Shown: positions 12,365-24,086, counted from the first letter of the stretch. The stretch is DNA of 64,000 bases from Megascapheus bottae (GCA_024803745.1 JANJXV010000013.1:10540001-10604000), one strand, 5' to 3'. Numbers and translations are program-made. Notes: a model not told the origin generated them from the sequence alone.

Positions 12365-12510
12365 CCTTATTACTGCACTCAGTAAGTCTTACCTGAGTTC
12401 CTCTTGTGTGTTGGGTACTGGAGAGTAGTAATGCTCCAGAAGACACCCTCCCTGCCCTCAAGGAACTCAGGTACAGAGGAGACAGAAAGACAAGCAATTA
12501 TGTTTGTAAG
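12365..12510 (+). repeat. L2 3'-end fragment
   Basis: TGTTGGGTACTGGAGAGTAG, CCCTGCCCTCAAGGAACTCA and GACAAGCAATTAT follow the L2 3' end. Confidence 0.65.
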
Positions 12511-12678
12511 TCTTTTACAAATGTTTGGTATGAATTATAAGAACAGGTCAAACTAATATCTAGTAATAGAAGTCAGAATAGTAGAAGTCAACAGGACATT
12601 GAAGAGGAGGAAGGAACTTTTTAGGGTGATCTTGATGGCCAATACTGATAGTTTGCACATGTAAAAAAAACACCCAGG

Positions 12679-12912
12679 TGTCAGGTACTGGTGGCTCATG
12701 CCTGTAATCCTCGCTACTCTGGAGGCTAAGATCTGATGGTTACAGATCAGAATTTGCCCAGGCAAGAAAGTCCATGAAATTGTTACCTCAAATTAACTAG
12801 AAAAAGGCCAGAAGGGAAGTTGTGGCTCAAGTGGTAGAGCACTAGCCTTGAGCAAAAATGCTCAGTGACAGCACCCAGGCCCTAAGTTCAAGCTTCAGGA
12901 GTAGCACTGGCA
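12679..12912 (+). repeat. 7SL-head SINE
   Basis: Sense copy from GGTACTGGTGGCTCATGCCT to GTAGCACTGGC. Confidence 0.82.
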
Positions 12913-12965
12913 TGCATGCATGCGTGGGTGCACGCGCAAACCCACACACACCCATACACGCGCAG
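12913..12965 (+). repeat. Alternating CA/TG/GC stretch at a SINE tail
   Basis: GCATGCATGCATGCGTGG and CACACACACCC-type sequence directly follow the SINE ending at 12912. A further Geo 3' fragment lies at 12982-13014. Confidence 0.7.
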
Positions 12966-13014
12966 ATTTAAGGATTACTACTCAGGTCCTAAGTTCAAGT
13001 CCCAGGATCAGCAC

Positions 13015-13678
13015 GTATACACACAAAAGTTGTTAGTATGCTTAAGCTTTGTGCATATTATTTTGGTAAATTGTAACTCTATATAAAAAAAATGAAAGTA
13101 ATGATATTTCTACAGATTTACCAAAAGAGCTGAAATTAAAAGGAAACTGGAATAAAAAGTCTGGCTTGTAGTAGGCTGTTAGTGTTAGTGTAGGAAAACA
13201 TTGATACTGAGGGTATTGAAATTTGATTTCAGCTTTCTTTTTGTGTACCCCAGAACTTCTGCAAATAAGATAGAGTGTTTCAAATTTAGGAATTTATTGG
13301 TATTCACATCTATAATTTAGCTTACTATTCAGAACAATTTTGGATTTTTATCCTGATCTGATGGTTTTTCTGGATTGATATACTTTTTTGAGTCTCAACT
13401 AGTATAAGATATAACAGGTAAGATAGTTAACATTCTGAAAAAAATAATTTTGCTTCCTTATAGAGTAATGGACATGCATTTTCATTAGGAAGTTAACTCA
13501 AGGCATTCAGAATGTAGCAAAGAAATACAAGGACAAGTGTGGAGAAGTTAAATTCCTTCTCTAGACTTCAGTTTCTTCATCTGTTTCTTCATCTGTTTAG
13601 GGAAGAAGGACTATGGATTTACCTCCAAATTTGCTCTTTATCTCCAAAATGTCTGTTTATTAAAATAGATACATAATA
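13015..13678 (+). other. PAK1 intron, unique
   Basis: I see no gene or named repeat here, nor in 14259-15003. Confidence 0.55.
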
Positions 13679-13875
13679 GGTCCAGGAATTTGGCTCAATG
13701 ACAGAGTGCTTGCCTAAGCATTTCTTAAGCCTGGGTTCAATTCTTCAGTACCACATAAACAGAAAAAGCTAGAAGTGGCACTGTGGCTTAAGTGGTAGGA
13801 TGCGTTGAGCATAGAGAGGCTCAGGAATAGAACCCAGGCCCTGATTTCAAGACCTAGGACTGGCCCCCCCCAAAC
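13679..13875 (+). repeat. IDL-Geo-type SINE, diverged
   Basis: ATTTGGCTCAATGACAGAGT head; the second unit ends AGGACTGGCC. Confidence 0.75.
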
Positions 13876-14011
13876 GATATATAAGACATAAATAGATATT
13901 GTTTGTTTGCTTTCCCTGACAGATCCGTTGGTGCTAAAGCAAGAATGAAATATTTACTAATCACCTATATTGAGACTTCCTCATTCCATATCTTAAAAAA
14001 AGTAAATGTTG

Positions 14012-14240
14012 CTGGGCATGGTGGCTCAGGCCTGTAACCCTAGATACTCAGGAGGCTGAGATCTAAGGATCTCGGTTCAAAGCCAGCCTGGGCACTAAAA
14101 AGTCTGTGAGACTCTTACTTCCAATTAATCACCAGAAAACCGGAAGTGGCATTAGTGCTGTGGCTCAAAGGGTAAGGTGGTAGCCCAGGCCCAGAGTTCA
14201 AGTCCCACAACCAACAAAAAATAAAAAACTGAAATAAATT
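14012..14240 (+). repeat. 7SL-head SINE
   Basis: Flanked by AAAAAGTAAATGTTG (ending 14011 and 14258). Confidence 0.87.
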
Positions 14241-15003
14241 TATAAAAAGTAAATGTTGTACCAGTGTGATAAATTAGAACTGTTACAATTTTGGCTTGTC
14301 CCTCCCATTTAAGACTTGAAGGCAGTTATGTTTCACATGTTTATTATTATGTCAGTTCAAAGGTGGAAATAAGGTACAAACCAGAAATAGCTTTCTAATG
14401 TAATATGGAGACAGACCAAATGTCCAGTCCCCCGAGGATTGTACAGGTTTACCCTTTCAGGGAGGTGTGTATGATATGATCCGGGGCAGGGTAAAGGATA
14501 GGAAGATAGTCTCTAGCATACACTTTGTAACAGAAAATGATCAGACAGGATGATCAGGTAACTGTTAATACAAATAAGCCATTTTTACTTGATAACCAGT
14601 ACTACTTTATGACCGGTTTCCAGGCAGTAGCGAGGCTTACAATAAAGAGTACTGGTTAAACTGAAAGACATTCTTAAATTGGCTTTTCCTCCTGAATTGA
14701 CAGGAATTCTCATGGAAGTAAACACTCAGGAGTTTCCTGAATGTGTTCTTGCAAAAGAGTAGATGTCTTCAGGTTGCATCATCTGTAGTTGATATGGCAT
14801 GTATAGATACAGATGTGTTGTAAATTACTATAAAATAATCATAAAGTGAGGGTTCTAATTTTTACAAATGAATGTGATTACTCTCATAGTATTTTTCACT
14901 ATATTCCATCTGTTTGTTTATGTGTATATACATACATGTATACATGTGTGTCTGGTAGGATATTGTATGTTTTGTTGGGGTTTTTTTGTTGTTGTTGTTT
15001 TTT

Positions 15004-15207
15004 GTTTTTTTTTTTTTTTTTGCCAGACCTGGGCTTGAGTTTAGGACCTGAGCACTATCCTTGGACTTTCAAGGCTAGCTCTACCACTTGAGCCTCAGCA
15101 CCAGTTCCAGCTTTTTTTTTTTCCGATGTATGTGGTACGGAGGAATTGAACCCAGGTCTTGGTGCATGCTAGGCAAGTACTCTACCACTAAGCCCAACTC
15201 CCAGCCC
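15004..15207 (-). repeat. IDL-Geo-type SINE
   Basis: T-run then GCCAGACCTGGGCTTGAG, through to CCCAACTCCCAGCCC. Confidence 0.83.
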
Positions 15208-15697
15208 TAGGATTTTTTTTTTCTTCAGTACTTGAAGCACTTTCCCAGGGCCTCACACTTGTCAGAAAAGCCTCTGTCACTTGAGCTATGCCCCTGACCT
15301 TTTCGTGTTTATTTTGTGTTTGAAATAGTTACACTAACTGCCTAGGTTGGCCTTATAGGGTCACACTTACTTCGCCTTTAACACATGAATCTCTGGCCTC
15401 CACTTCCAAGTAATTGGGTTTACAGATATGCACTACGAGCCTTAACAGTATTATTCTTACCCAGAAGGTGGGACAGAAGTAATATCTGATTTTCTGGGAA
15501 TGTTTTTATTTGGAAAATACATTTAATATCATTTTATATTTGAAAATATAACAACTAAGGACCATTTAATAATACAAACTACAGAAAATAAAATAGACAT
15601 ATCCTCTTGACAGGGTAAATGGTTGAAAGTTAGATATTATAGGTCCATAATATCCCATAATTTCAGAGTGGGAAGTGCATGTCAAGATCATTTTGGA

Positions 15698-15832
15698 TAC
15701 CCAGTGTGGTGGGTCACACCTCTAATCCTAGTTACTTGGAAGGCAGAAATCTTGGAGATCATAGTTTGAGGTCATCCCTACTTCTTCCCCTCAAGTAAGT
15801 GAGACTTCATCTTAACAAAAAAAAGCTGATTG
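15698..15832 (+). repeat. B1-like monomer
   Basis: GTGTGGTGGGTCACACCTCT, then an A-tail; no second unit. Confidence 0.6.
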
Positions 15833-15957
15833 TGGTTGTACAAGCCTGTTTTCTATTACCAAAAGAAAAGAAGAGAAAAGCATAAATAGACTTATGGTCC
15901 GGGCCTGTGCAGGCAAAACTTTGTGACTGTGTCTCAAAAATAACCAAAGTAGCAGAG

Positions 15958-16140
15958 AGACAGTGTTTATGCCTGTAATCCTAGTTACTCAGATGCTGAG
16001 ATCTAAGGATCTCTGTTAAAAACCAACTCAAGCAGAAAAGTATGAGAGACTTGTATCTCCAGTTGACCACCACAAAGCCAGAAGTGGAACTCTAGTTGTG
16101 GTAGAGTATCCTGGCCCAGACTTTAAGCCCTTAACACCAT
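15958..16140 (+). repeat. 7SL-head SINE, diverged
   Basis: The head lacks its first bases and the second unit is shortened. An ID-like unit follows at 16160-16238. Confidence 0.7.
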
Positions 16141-16335
16141 CCCATTTTTTTTTTTAAGTAAAATGGGCAAAAGGTCAAGTACCTGCTTAGCAAGTATAAG
16201 ACCCCAAGTTCAAACTCTAGTACAACATCAACAACAAAAAGATTCTTTATGGAATAGAGGCTTAGAGCTGAATACTGTTGCTGTGTTTACTACCAAATAA
16301 TGCTGTTCATATACAAGAATGAGAGGAGTAGAGCT

Positions 16336-16428
16336 ATAGCTTAAAATGGTAAAGCCCCAGTCTTGAGCAGCAAAGCTCAGGGACAGCACCTAGGGCCTGA
16401 GTTCAAGCCCCATAACAGACAAAAAAAG
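16336..16428 (+). repeat. Geo-unit fragment
   Basis: TATAGCTTAAAATGGTAAAG to an A-tail, about 120 bases before the exon at 16547. Confidence 0.65.
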
Positions 16429-16546
16429 GAGAGGGCTTATATTTGCTGCTGTCATTAACACTGTGTTTAGAGCTACATTTAAGTTATCACTTCATTGAAT
16501 ACCTGTGTTTCTTTCCCTTTCCCTTCCCCTACCCCCTTTTATTTAG

Positions 16547-16595
16547 TGCTTCGGGAACTGTGTACACTGCAATGGATGTAGCCACAGGACAGGAG
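16547..16595 (+). CDS. PAK1: PAK1 coding exon, residues 279-295 (glycine loop and strand beta2)
   Basis: A 49-nt microexon-sized segment encoding ASGTVYTAMDVATGQE, the rest of the ATP-binding glycine-rich loop (GQGASGTV). A long pyrimidine stretch and atttag precede it, and gtaagt follows. The short length is compensated by strong splice signals on both sides. Confidence 0.95.
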
Positions 16596-17424
16596 GTAAG
16601 TGTCCATCAGCCCCTGTTGTCCTTTCAGTTCTACATTTCCTTTTTATTTGGGGATAGTTTCTAGTCCTTCTTAGTTCAACAAGGACATTTATAGTTTCTT
16701 CCTGTACCATTGTAGAATCAAATAGCAGATTAACATGAGACTTTTTCAGAAAAGTTATCATAACTACAATTTGGAAAACAAACTGAGTTGGTAAGGGAAG
16801 AGTGGCCCAGGTGAGTCAAGAGGTGATTGTATAGTTGCAGGTAAGAGACAGTGATCTAGATTAAATAGCATATGAAGTAGATGGATTTGAGAGTTACTTA
16901 GCAGTTAGATTTGACAGCATTTGGTGATTAAGCATGAAGATGATGTCCAAGTAAGTGATAGCATTTAAGAAGAAAGAAAAAAGTGGAGGTATAGGTTTGA
17001 GGAAGTTGTTATTGCCCAAGAAATCTTGTGTGATTGCCAAGTGGGAAATTGTACAATATAAGCCATTTAAACCCATGTCTCTTGGCTCCTAATCTAGTCT
17101 AGTCTAATGTAATCTGTTCTTTCTATTGCTATGTGTCCAGGATCCTCATATTCCTTAAGCCAGAAGAATTCTGACTCTTATAATGGTAACAGGAAGTTGT
17201 GCTCAGTAAAATAGTAGTAAGGAAAAGTATTATTAACATACCAGTTTTAAAGATGTGACTCTGATGCAGAGGTAAAAATAAAAGAGAATACTAGTCCTAA
17301 AAAAAGTGAATCCTTAAGGGTAGGTAATACTTCTTCTCATAGATAAGGATTTTTAGGATAGTTTGCATAAATAACCATTTTGTAGAGTTTGCTTTTAGTG
17401 ATTAACAGGGACTGGGTTAGCTTA
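16596..17424 (+). other. PAK1 intron, unique
   Basis: No feature beyond the donor. The stretch 17493-17994 may hold an unidentified old repeat (GGAAGGCCTTATTTCCTGC). Confidence 0.5.
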
Positions 17425-17492
17425 TTTTATTATAAAGGTGATGAATGGGGGAGTTCTATTTACATAAGTAAGATAGTGAGAACTTTTCCTTT
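17425..17492 (-). mobile_element. L1-type 3' end fragment, antisense
   Basis: TTTTATTATAAAGGTGATGA and TACATAAGTAAGATAGTGAG; truncated. Confidence 0.45.
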
Positions 17493-17994
17493 TTAGTTTT
17501 TTTAGCCTCCTAACACTATGTGTTTCTATCTTGAAAGCCACAGTAGACCTGAAGTTAGGTACACAAGGCCCCTGCTTGTGATGTTTCTGGCCTCATAGGT
17601 TCTATGGTCCGTGACAGAAGGCAGGCAGACGATAGGTGCTTCCTGGAAATCCTGGAGGCTGCCTGTGTGAGAAGCTGGTCACGGGAAAGAGACACTTGAC
17701 TTCATTATGTGGCTGTCTGTGGTTACAGAACTATGAATGGAAGCAAGTCCATTAGCAGTGGCTAATGCAGTGTGGTCAGGAAGGCCTTATTTCCTGCCCC
17801 AGGGAATGTAAATCTTTAGCTGATGCTCTGTCTTTATGAATGAGTGATTATTGGGGATTATCCAACTGGGAAGAGCAGAGTTTTGTTACATATAGAAAGT
17901 CAAGAGGCTGACTTATCAGGAAGCCTTGCTCCTTTTTTCTCATTTGAGGTTGAGAATGGAAGAGATGGGAAAAAAAATGTTAAAAGGAATAATT

Positions 17995-18231
17995 TGCTGG
18001 GCACCACTAATCTTGTCTGTAATCTTACCTACTCAGAGATTGAGATCTGAGAATCATGGTTCAACGCTAGCCCAGGCAAGAAAGTCATTGAGACTCTCAT
18101 CTCCAATTAACCACCAGAAAACCAGAAGTGGTGCTGTCGCTCAAAGTGATAGAGTACTAGCCTTGGGCTGAAGAGCTCAGGGACAGCACCTAGGACAAGA
18201 GTTCAAGCCCCATGACACCTCCCTCCCCCCA
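17995..18231 (+). repeat. 7SL-head SINE
   Basis: Full length, ending in C-rich then A-rich tail sequence. Confidence 0.8.
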
Positions 18232-18438
18232 AAAAGGGAATATTTTTATTTCTTAATAATTGTATCATCTGCAGAAAACAATCCATAGTTGACTTGAAGA
18301 TATAATAGACCATTTTACTATAAAAATTTGAATCATTCTTTATACTTCTTGCTGTTTCTAGGAAGACAGTTTCGTCCTATTAGATGCATATGTTCTTGCC
18401 CATTAAGCAGGAAAAGGGGAAAATATTTCTAGGGAATA

Positions 18439-18521
18439 TATACACACACACACACACATATATACACACACACATATATGTACACACACACATATAAATA
18501 TATATATATATATATATAATT
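18439..18521 (+). repeat. (CA)n/(TA)n microsatellite inside a SINE insertion
   Basis: CA and TATA blocks sit between the left target duplication and the T-run of the antisense SINE body. The repeat therefore grew from the SINE's own tail. Confidence 0.85.
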
Positions 18522-18727
18522 TTTTTTTTTTTTTTTGGCCAGTCCTGGGCTTGAGCTCAGGGCCTGAGCACTGTCCTTGGACTTTGACAAGGCTAGTGCT
18601 CTAACTAACCACTTGAGCCTCAGCACCATTTCCAGCTATTTTTTCTATGTATGTGGTACCGAGGAATCGAACCCTGGTCTTTGTGCATCCTAGGTAAGCA
18701 CCTACCACTAGGCCAAACTCCCGGCAC
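18522..18727 (-). repeat. IDL-Geo-type SINE body
   Basis: With its expanded tail it is flanked by CTAGGGAATA at 18429-18438 and 18728-18737. Confidence 0.88.
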
Positions 18728-18791
18728 CTAGGGAATAAATATTTAACAAACAACTTAAAGTACATTCCTTTGAGATAGAGTCCATTGCTGA

Positions 18792-18795
<4 letters not shown>

Positions 18796-18841
<46 letters not shown>
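18796..18841 (+). repeat. (GT)n microsatellite
   Basis: About 22 uninterrupted GT dinucleotides. Confidence 0.95.
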
Positions 18842-18842
<1 letters not shown>

Positions 18843-19080
18843 TTTGGAAACAAAGAAAGCAACCCTCTGATGCTCTCCTGTCATGCTTTTAATTTTCATA
18901 TTCTTTAAAGAACAGCTGTCTATCTGTCCATCTTATCTATCTATCTGGATCAAGCAGAAGAGATCATATGCTTTTATTCAAATGTTTAGAAATTATACTC
19001 ATGTCTAGGCACATGCATACACTTGCACACCCATACCCATACACTCCTAAATTTCACACAAGGTAATATGCCAGAAGTTT

Positions 19081-19182
19081 AAGCACAGATAGCTCACACT
19101 TGTAATCCAGGAGGCTGAAATCTAGAAGGTCATTTTTCAGTGCCATCCTACACAGAAAAGTTTGCTATACTCCATCTCTAAG
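19081..19182 (+). repeat. B1-like fragment
   Basis: AGCTCACACTTGTAATCCAG; its 3' side is the target of the L1 at 19196. Confidence 0.5.
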
Positions 19183-19195
19183 AAGAACCAGCAAA

Positions 19196-19782
19196 CCCAA
19201 GATATTATAAGGACACCTTCTCAGCTATGTTCATCTCTGCACTATTCACAATAGCCAGGCAATGGAAACAATCCAGATGCCCCACTGCAGATGAATGGAT
19301 ATATACACAATGGAAAATGTGGTATATATACACAATGGAATTCTATATAGCTAACAGACAAGATAAAATAATGGCATTTGCAGGGAAGTGGATGAATCTA
19401 GAGCGAATCGTGTTGAGTGAGACAAGTCAAGACCTAAGGAACAAAAGACGCATGGTATCCTTAATATTTGGCTATTAAATCCAAAGAGTACAAGAGCGAG
19501 GACTCAATAACCGCATACCCAAAGCTATGGACATGGTAATGGAAATATAAACGTAACTATATAGACATAAAAACCTATGACTCTGTAGACATAATGTTTT
19601 ATTTCATAAATTAATATTTTTCTATGACATACAAACCGTTAGCCTAATTTTGATTAAGTTCTAAATACTAAGTCCCAGTGATTGTAAATAGAGATTCCCT
19701 CCTTGAACACTTGTTTGTTAAACTAGTCATTTAAAATATGATGTAAAAATCAATGTTAATAAATTCTTTAAAAAAAAAAAAA
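19196..19782 (+). mobile_element. 5'-truncated L1, sense
   Basis: It encodes the C-terminal part of L1 ORF2 (CPTADEWIYTQ, KWMNLERIVLSETSQ), then a 3' UTR and an A-tail. It is flanked by AAGAACCAGCAAA at 19183-19195 and 19783-19795. It is not coding-competent. Confidence 0.85.
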
Positions 19783-19795
19783 AAGAACCAGCAAA

Positions 19796-20000
19796 AGGGG
19801 CCAGGAGTTTGGCCTAGTGGTAAAGTGCTTGCATAGCAAACACGAAGGCCCGTGTTTGATGCCTCGGTACCATATACATAGAAAAAAGCTGGAAGTGGTG
19901 CTGTGGCTCAGGTGGTAGAGCTCTAGCCTTGAGAAAAGTCCAAGGACAGTGCTCAGGCCCTGAGTTCAAGCCCCAGGACTGGCAAAAAATAAAACATAAA
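19796..20000 (+). repeat. IDL-Geo-type SINE at a re-used target
   Basis: Flanked by AAGAACCAGCAAA (19783-19795 and 20001-20013), the same sequence that flanks the preceding L1. Confidence 0.88.
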
Positions 20001-20033
20001 AAGAACCAGCAAAAACCATATGTAAGAGGCCAA

Positions 20034-20219
20034 GGGGCCAAGAGCTTAGCCAAGTGGTAGAGTGCTCGCCTAGCATGCATGAAGCCCTGGGTTCAATTCC
20101 TCAGTATCACATACACAGAAAAGGCCAGAAGTGGCACTGTGGTGCTAGCTTTGATAAAGAGTATCCAAGAACAGTGCCCAGGCCCTGAATTCAAGCTCCA
20201 GGACTGGCAAAAAAAAAAG
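20034..20219 (+). repeat. IDL-Geo-type SINE
   Basis: Nearly full length, with a small deletion in the second unit; an ID-like unit follows at 20221. Confidence 0.82.
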
Positions 20220-20220
20220 G

Positions 20221-20330
20221 CCATGGGTAGATGTGTGGCTCAAGTGGTATTATACCAACCTAGCAATCATGAGACTCTGAATTCAAATCTCCACCACCAC
20301 TCCAGTTTAAGAAAAATAAATAAATAAAAG
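20221..20330 (+). repeat. ID-like SINE unit
   Basis: GTGTGGCTCAAGTGGTATTA with an AAATAAATAAAT tail. Confidence 0.6.
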
Positions 20331-20659
20331 GAGAAAAGCACGAGGTTTCCTTTAGCCTGATACAAAGCTTTTGATGTGTAGAAGTGATGTTAGATGTTCT
20401 AAACAGAACAAAGATCCTTAGTGTATGAGGCTCTGTGGGAGTAGGGTAAGAGTGAGATCATGAAAACTTTTAATATTGAGCTGAGGAATATATTTAGACA
20501 ACCTGAAGCCATTATGCTTTTAAACAGAAGGAAAAGTTATCTTTGTTGTCAACACATTCTTGTATAGCCCAGGCTTTCCTCAAATTTATGATCCTTCCAC
20601 CTTCTAGAATTACAAGTATATAAAAGCACACCTAGCTCTAGCTTCTTTTAATATATTGT

Positions 20660-20836
20660 AGGGTGTGTGTGTGTTTGCTTTTTGTTTGTTTTGTTTTATG
20701 TTGGTCTTGAATGCAGGGCCTGGGCACTATCCCCGAACTACTTTTGCTTCTGAGTAGTTAGAGAGTCTCCTGGACTTTCCTGCCCAGGCTGACTTGGAAC
20801 TGCAGTTCTCAGATGTCAGCCTCCTAAGTAGCTATA
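20660..20836 (-). repeat. 7SL-head SINE, partial
   Basis: Antisense copy with an internal deletion. Confidence 0.65.
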
Positions 20837-20867
20837 TATTGTGATTTTTAAAAAGAATTTCTCTTGA

Positions 20868-21057
20868 GCCAGGTGTGTGGTCTAGTGGTAGGGTACATGT
20901 CTAGCATGCATGAAGTCTTGGGTTAGATTCCTTACTACCACATACACAGAAAAAGCAGGAAGTGGTGCTGTGGCTCAATTGGTAGAGCGTTAGCCTTGAG
21001 AAAGCCCAAGGGCAGTGCTCAGGCCCTGAGTTCAAGCACCAGCTCTGAGAAAAAAAA
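20868..21057 (+). repeat. IDL-Geo-type SINE
   Basis: Head diverged (TGTGGTCTAGTGGTAGGGTA); second unit intact. Confidence 0.8.
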
Positions 21058-21240
21058 TTCTTTTGGTCTGTATCAGTGGTTGAACTTGGGCTGATATTCT
21101 ACCATGTGGGCCATACCTCCAGCCTTACTTTTTTGCTGATTATTTTGGAGCTGGAGTCTCACAGACTTTTCTGTCCAAAACTCAAACCTTCATTCTTCTA
21201 GGCACGAACCATCAGCCATCAGTTAAAAAATATTTTTTCT

Positions 21241-21470
21241 ACTGGGCACCCGTGGCTCACACCTATAATCTTAGCTACTCAAGAGGCTGAGATCTGAGGA
21301 TCACAGTTCAAAGCCAGCCTGGGCATGAAAAGCCATAAGACTCTAATTAACTACCTGAAAATCAGAAGTGGCATTGTGGCTCAAAGTGGTAGAGTGCTAG
21401 CTTTGAGATGAAGAGCTCAGTGGTGGTGCCCAGACCCAGAGTTCAAGCCCCACAACCAAAAAAAAAAAGT
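21241..21470 (+). repeat. 7SL-head SINE
   Basis: Full length, 280 bases before the Lys299 exon. Confidence 0.83.
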
Positions 21471-21634
21471 CTAAGTAAAAGTTTAATCCTAACCTCAGTA
21501 TTATCAGAATAAGAGATCTTTTTAAAGTAGGGTTTCTGATTTAATAGGCTTCACATGGCACCCAAGAACCTTTGTTTTCATAATTGTGCTGGCTCAGGGA
21601 CTGAGAGCTGTTTTCCTACCATTAAATTATGAAT

Positions 21635-21740
21635 TACTTGAGGGGCAATGCTAGATATTAGTTATCTTTGTCGTCTTTGTGCTTAAGATCTGGCACTGAG
21701 TATATGCACAGTAAATGTTGAATACACACTGAATGCACTG
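21635..21740 (-). repeat. L2-like fragment abutting a PAK1 exon
   Basis: TCTGGCACTGAGTATATGCA and AGTAAATGTTGAATACAC resemble antisense L2. It ends within about 10 bases of the exon at 21750, so it may supply part of that acceptor region. Confidence 0.4.
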
Positions 21741-21749
21741 TGATTTCAG

Positions 21750-21862
21750 GTGGCCATTAAGCAGATGAATCTGCAGCAGCAGCCGAAGAAAGAGCTGATT
21801 ATTAATGAGATCCTGGTTATGAGGGAAAACAAGAACCCAAATATTGTGAACTACTTGGACAG
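21750..21862 (+). CDS. PAK1: PAK1 coding exon, residues 296-333 (catalytic Lys299, helix C)
   Basis: It encodes [20 protein letters not shown] and continues to NIVNYLD, with Ser333 split after two bases. VAIK carries the catalytic lysine (K299), which anchors ATP phosphates. The Glu of IINE is the helix-C partner (E315). The acceptor is gatttcag and the donor gtatga. The residues from the helix C region are identical to human PAK1 as I recall it. Confidence 0.96.
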
Positions 21863-22455
21863 GTATGATGGGTTGGCCTCAGCAGAGGGTTGGGGCCTTG
21901 GGCATGTAAAACAGTTCCAAGTTCTGTCTGCTGTGGTGTTGAGCTCTTTTGAGTCTGACCTTGTACAACAGACACCTGATTGCTGGAAAATCCTCTGGGT
22001 GATCCTGAACCTTATCACTCTGCCTTCTAACAGCTGATCCTAGTCCTGTTTGTCCTGCAAGAGTCAGTATCTAGGTATTTACCTGAGTATTACCTTGCCC
22101 TGCTCTTACTCATGAGGAGTTCCTAGTGTGTTTCTATTCTTTTAAAGTGGGGTGCTCAGTAATCAATATTTCTGATTTACAGTCAGAGAGCACTGTGGAG
22201 AGGGATAGACTTGCCAAACTCAGCACACTTTATGATTTCATGTGTTTGGGCTTTTAGGGTGTCTCCTAAAGTTGTAGCAACTAAAAATCCATTACCTCGT
22301 ATTATACTACAAATGTAGAAATTTTTAACTGTCTTCAACAAATATCATTTTTATTATCTCAGCTTGTCATTATAACCTGTCAAAAAAAATTCTTCCCTTC
22401 AGTGCAGTAATAGTGATTGTAGTTAGCATTGTGCTGGCTTTGCTGGGTGTGGTCT

Positions 22456-22895
22456 TGTGAGGTAGTCAGCCTTTTGCCACCGTGACAAAAACTTCAGGGA
22501 ATAAAAACTTACTTGGTTCAGGGTTTCAGAAGTTTCAGTTCATAGTTGCTAACTCCATTGCTCTTAGGCTTTCAGTAAGGCAGCAACATTATTGAAGAAA
22601 GGTGTCACAGAGGAAATCCACTTACCTCATGGTGTTCAAGAAGCAGAGAGCCAGAGCTAGAGAGAGGGAGAGGCAGTGGAGAGGGACAAGATACACCTTC
22701 CAAAAACACACTCATGTGACCTTTGATTGAGGCTTCACCACCTAACAATCATTATCACTTATGACTGGATTGATCCATTGATGACATTCGAGCCCTCGTG
22801 ATTCAGTCGCCTCTCAATCACGTCACTGCCTGGGAAGCAAGTCAAAAAACATGAGCTTCATATATGCAGGACAGTTCATATCCAAACCATAGTAG
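22456..22895 (+). mobile_element. MaLR-type LTR (rodent MT-like), degraded
   Basis: The order of phrases matches the MT/MaLR LTR consensus as I remember it: GCCACCGTGACAAAAACTTC, GGTTTCAGAAGTTTCAGTTC, TTACCTCATGGTG, and the terminal CATATCCAAACCATAGTA. No internal region is visible. Family assignment is from memory. Confidence 0.6.
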
Positions 22896-23037
22896 TTTCG
22901 TTATAGTACACAGATAAGGAAACTGAGATCAGCAAGTCAGTAAATAGCAAACTACAGTTTTTAATTTGAATATTCCTGGCACCAATATCTATGCTGTTTC
23001 TATCATGTCATTCTTTTCTTTATAAAAATCAAATTTC

Positions 23038-23322
23038 TGCCAAGCGTGGTGGCTCACGCCTATAATCCTAGGGTCAAGACTGAGATCTGAGGATCAAGGA
23101 TCTAAAGAGGTACAAAAGCCAGAGGGGCACTAAAGAACTAGAGACTCCAACTAACCTCTAGAAAATGGGAAGTGGGGCTGTGGCCCAAGGGGTACGGCAG
23201 TAGTCCTGAGCTGAAGAGCTCAGGGACAGTGCCCAGGCCCAGGGGTAGGGCGGTAGCCTTGAGCTGAAGAATTCAGGGACAGCGCCCGGGCCCAGAGTCC
23301 AATCCCCCATGACCCACCAAAA
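23038..23322 (+). repeat. 7SL-head SINE with duplicated second unit
   Basis: Sense copy in which the GGGTAGGGCGGTAGCCTTGA-type segment occurs twice (around 23190 and 23244). Confidence 0.83.
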
Positions 23323-24086
23323 AAAGAGAAATTTCCTACTCACATTTGAGATACATCATAGATACTGAACTAAGTCTTGAGCTCTACTGCATCTTGATTC
23401 TTTTACTGTCTATGTAACCAAAAGAAGATCTGATTGAATTGACACCTGATGAGCTAGTGGCTCAAGAGAAAGCAAATGGGGAAGGAAGTTTGCATTAATG
23501 CCAAAGAGTGGAGAGGGTGGATCTTGGCTCATAAATCAGCTTCTCACTCTAGATACCTGAGTCACAGACATAGGAATAATAGGATAAAGAGATAAGCCAA
23601 CAAAACGGAGGCATATATATGTATATGTGTGTGAGAGAATAGGCCACAGTTATCTAGGAATTTAGGTACGATTTCCTTTTGATCTTTTTATGGTGTGGTA
23701 TTTCTAGTCATGATGGTTGGTGGTATCTTTAATTTACACCAACGCTAGTGGGAGACAATGTATCACCTAGCTACATGACTTCCAAAATTACTGAAAAAGA
23801 GCAAGTGAAACTAGGGTGTTCATTGAGTTTCTTTCTAACACTTGGGTGGCATTACCAGCTACCTCTGCCTGTCCCACATTCCCAAGTACTGTTTTGTGCT
23901 TTCTTTTTGGTATCTTTAAAGAGGAAATGAGTTGGACTTTGACCTTTCTTATATATGAAGTTGGTGGCTCTATAGGAGAAAGCTTTTTTCTTGAAGATGG
24001 CTGTGTGTCTTTGACATGGGTCCTAAGTAGCGCTAAAGAATCCTCTATAGTTACTACTTATCTTTAAGTTCCTTAAGAATGTATTA
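23323..24086 (+). other. PAK1 intron, unique
   Basis: No repeat or gene recognised. The same holds for 25284-25717 and 25833-26285. Confidence 0.55.

Noticed and set aside
19227..19478. 83-residue frame resembling a reverse transcriptase C-terminus
   Set aside because: It is the remnant of L1 ORF2 in a truncated insertion, not a host gene.
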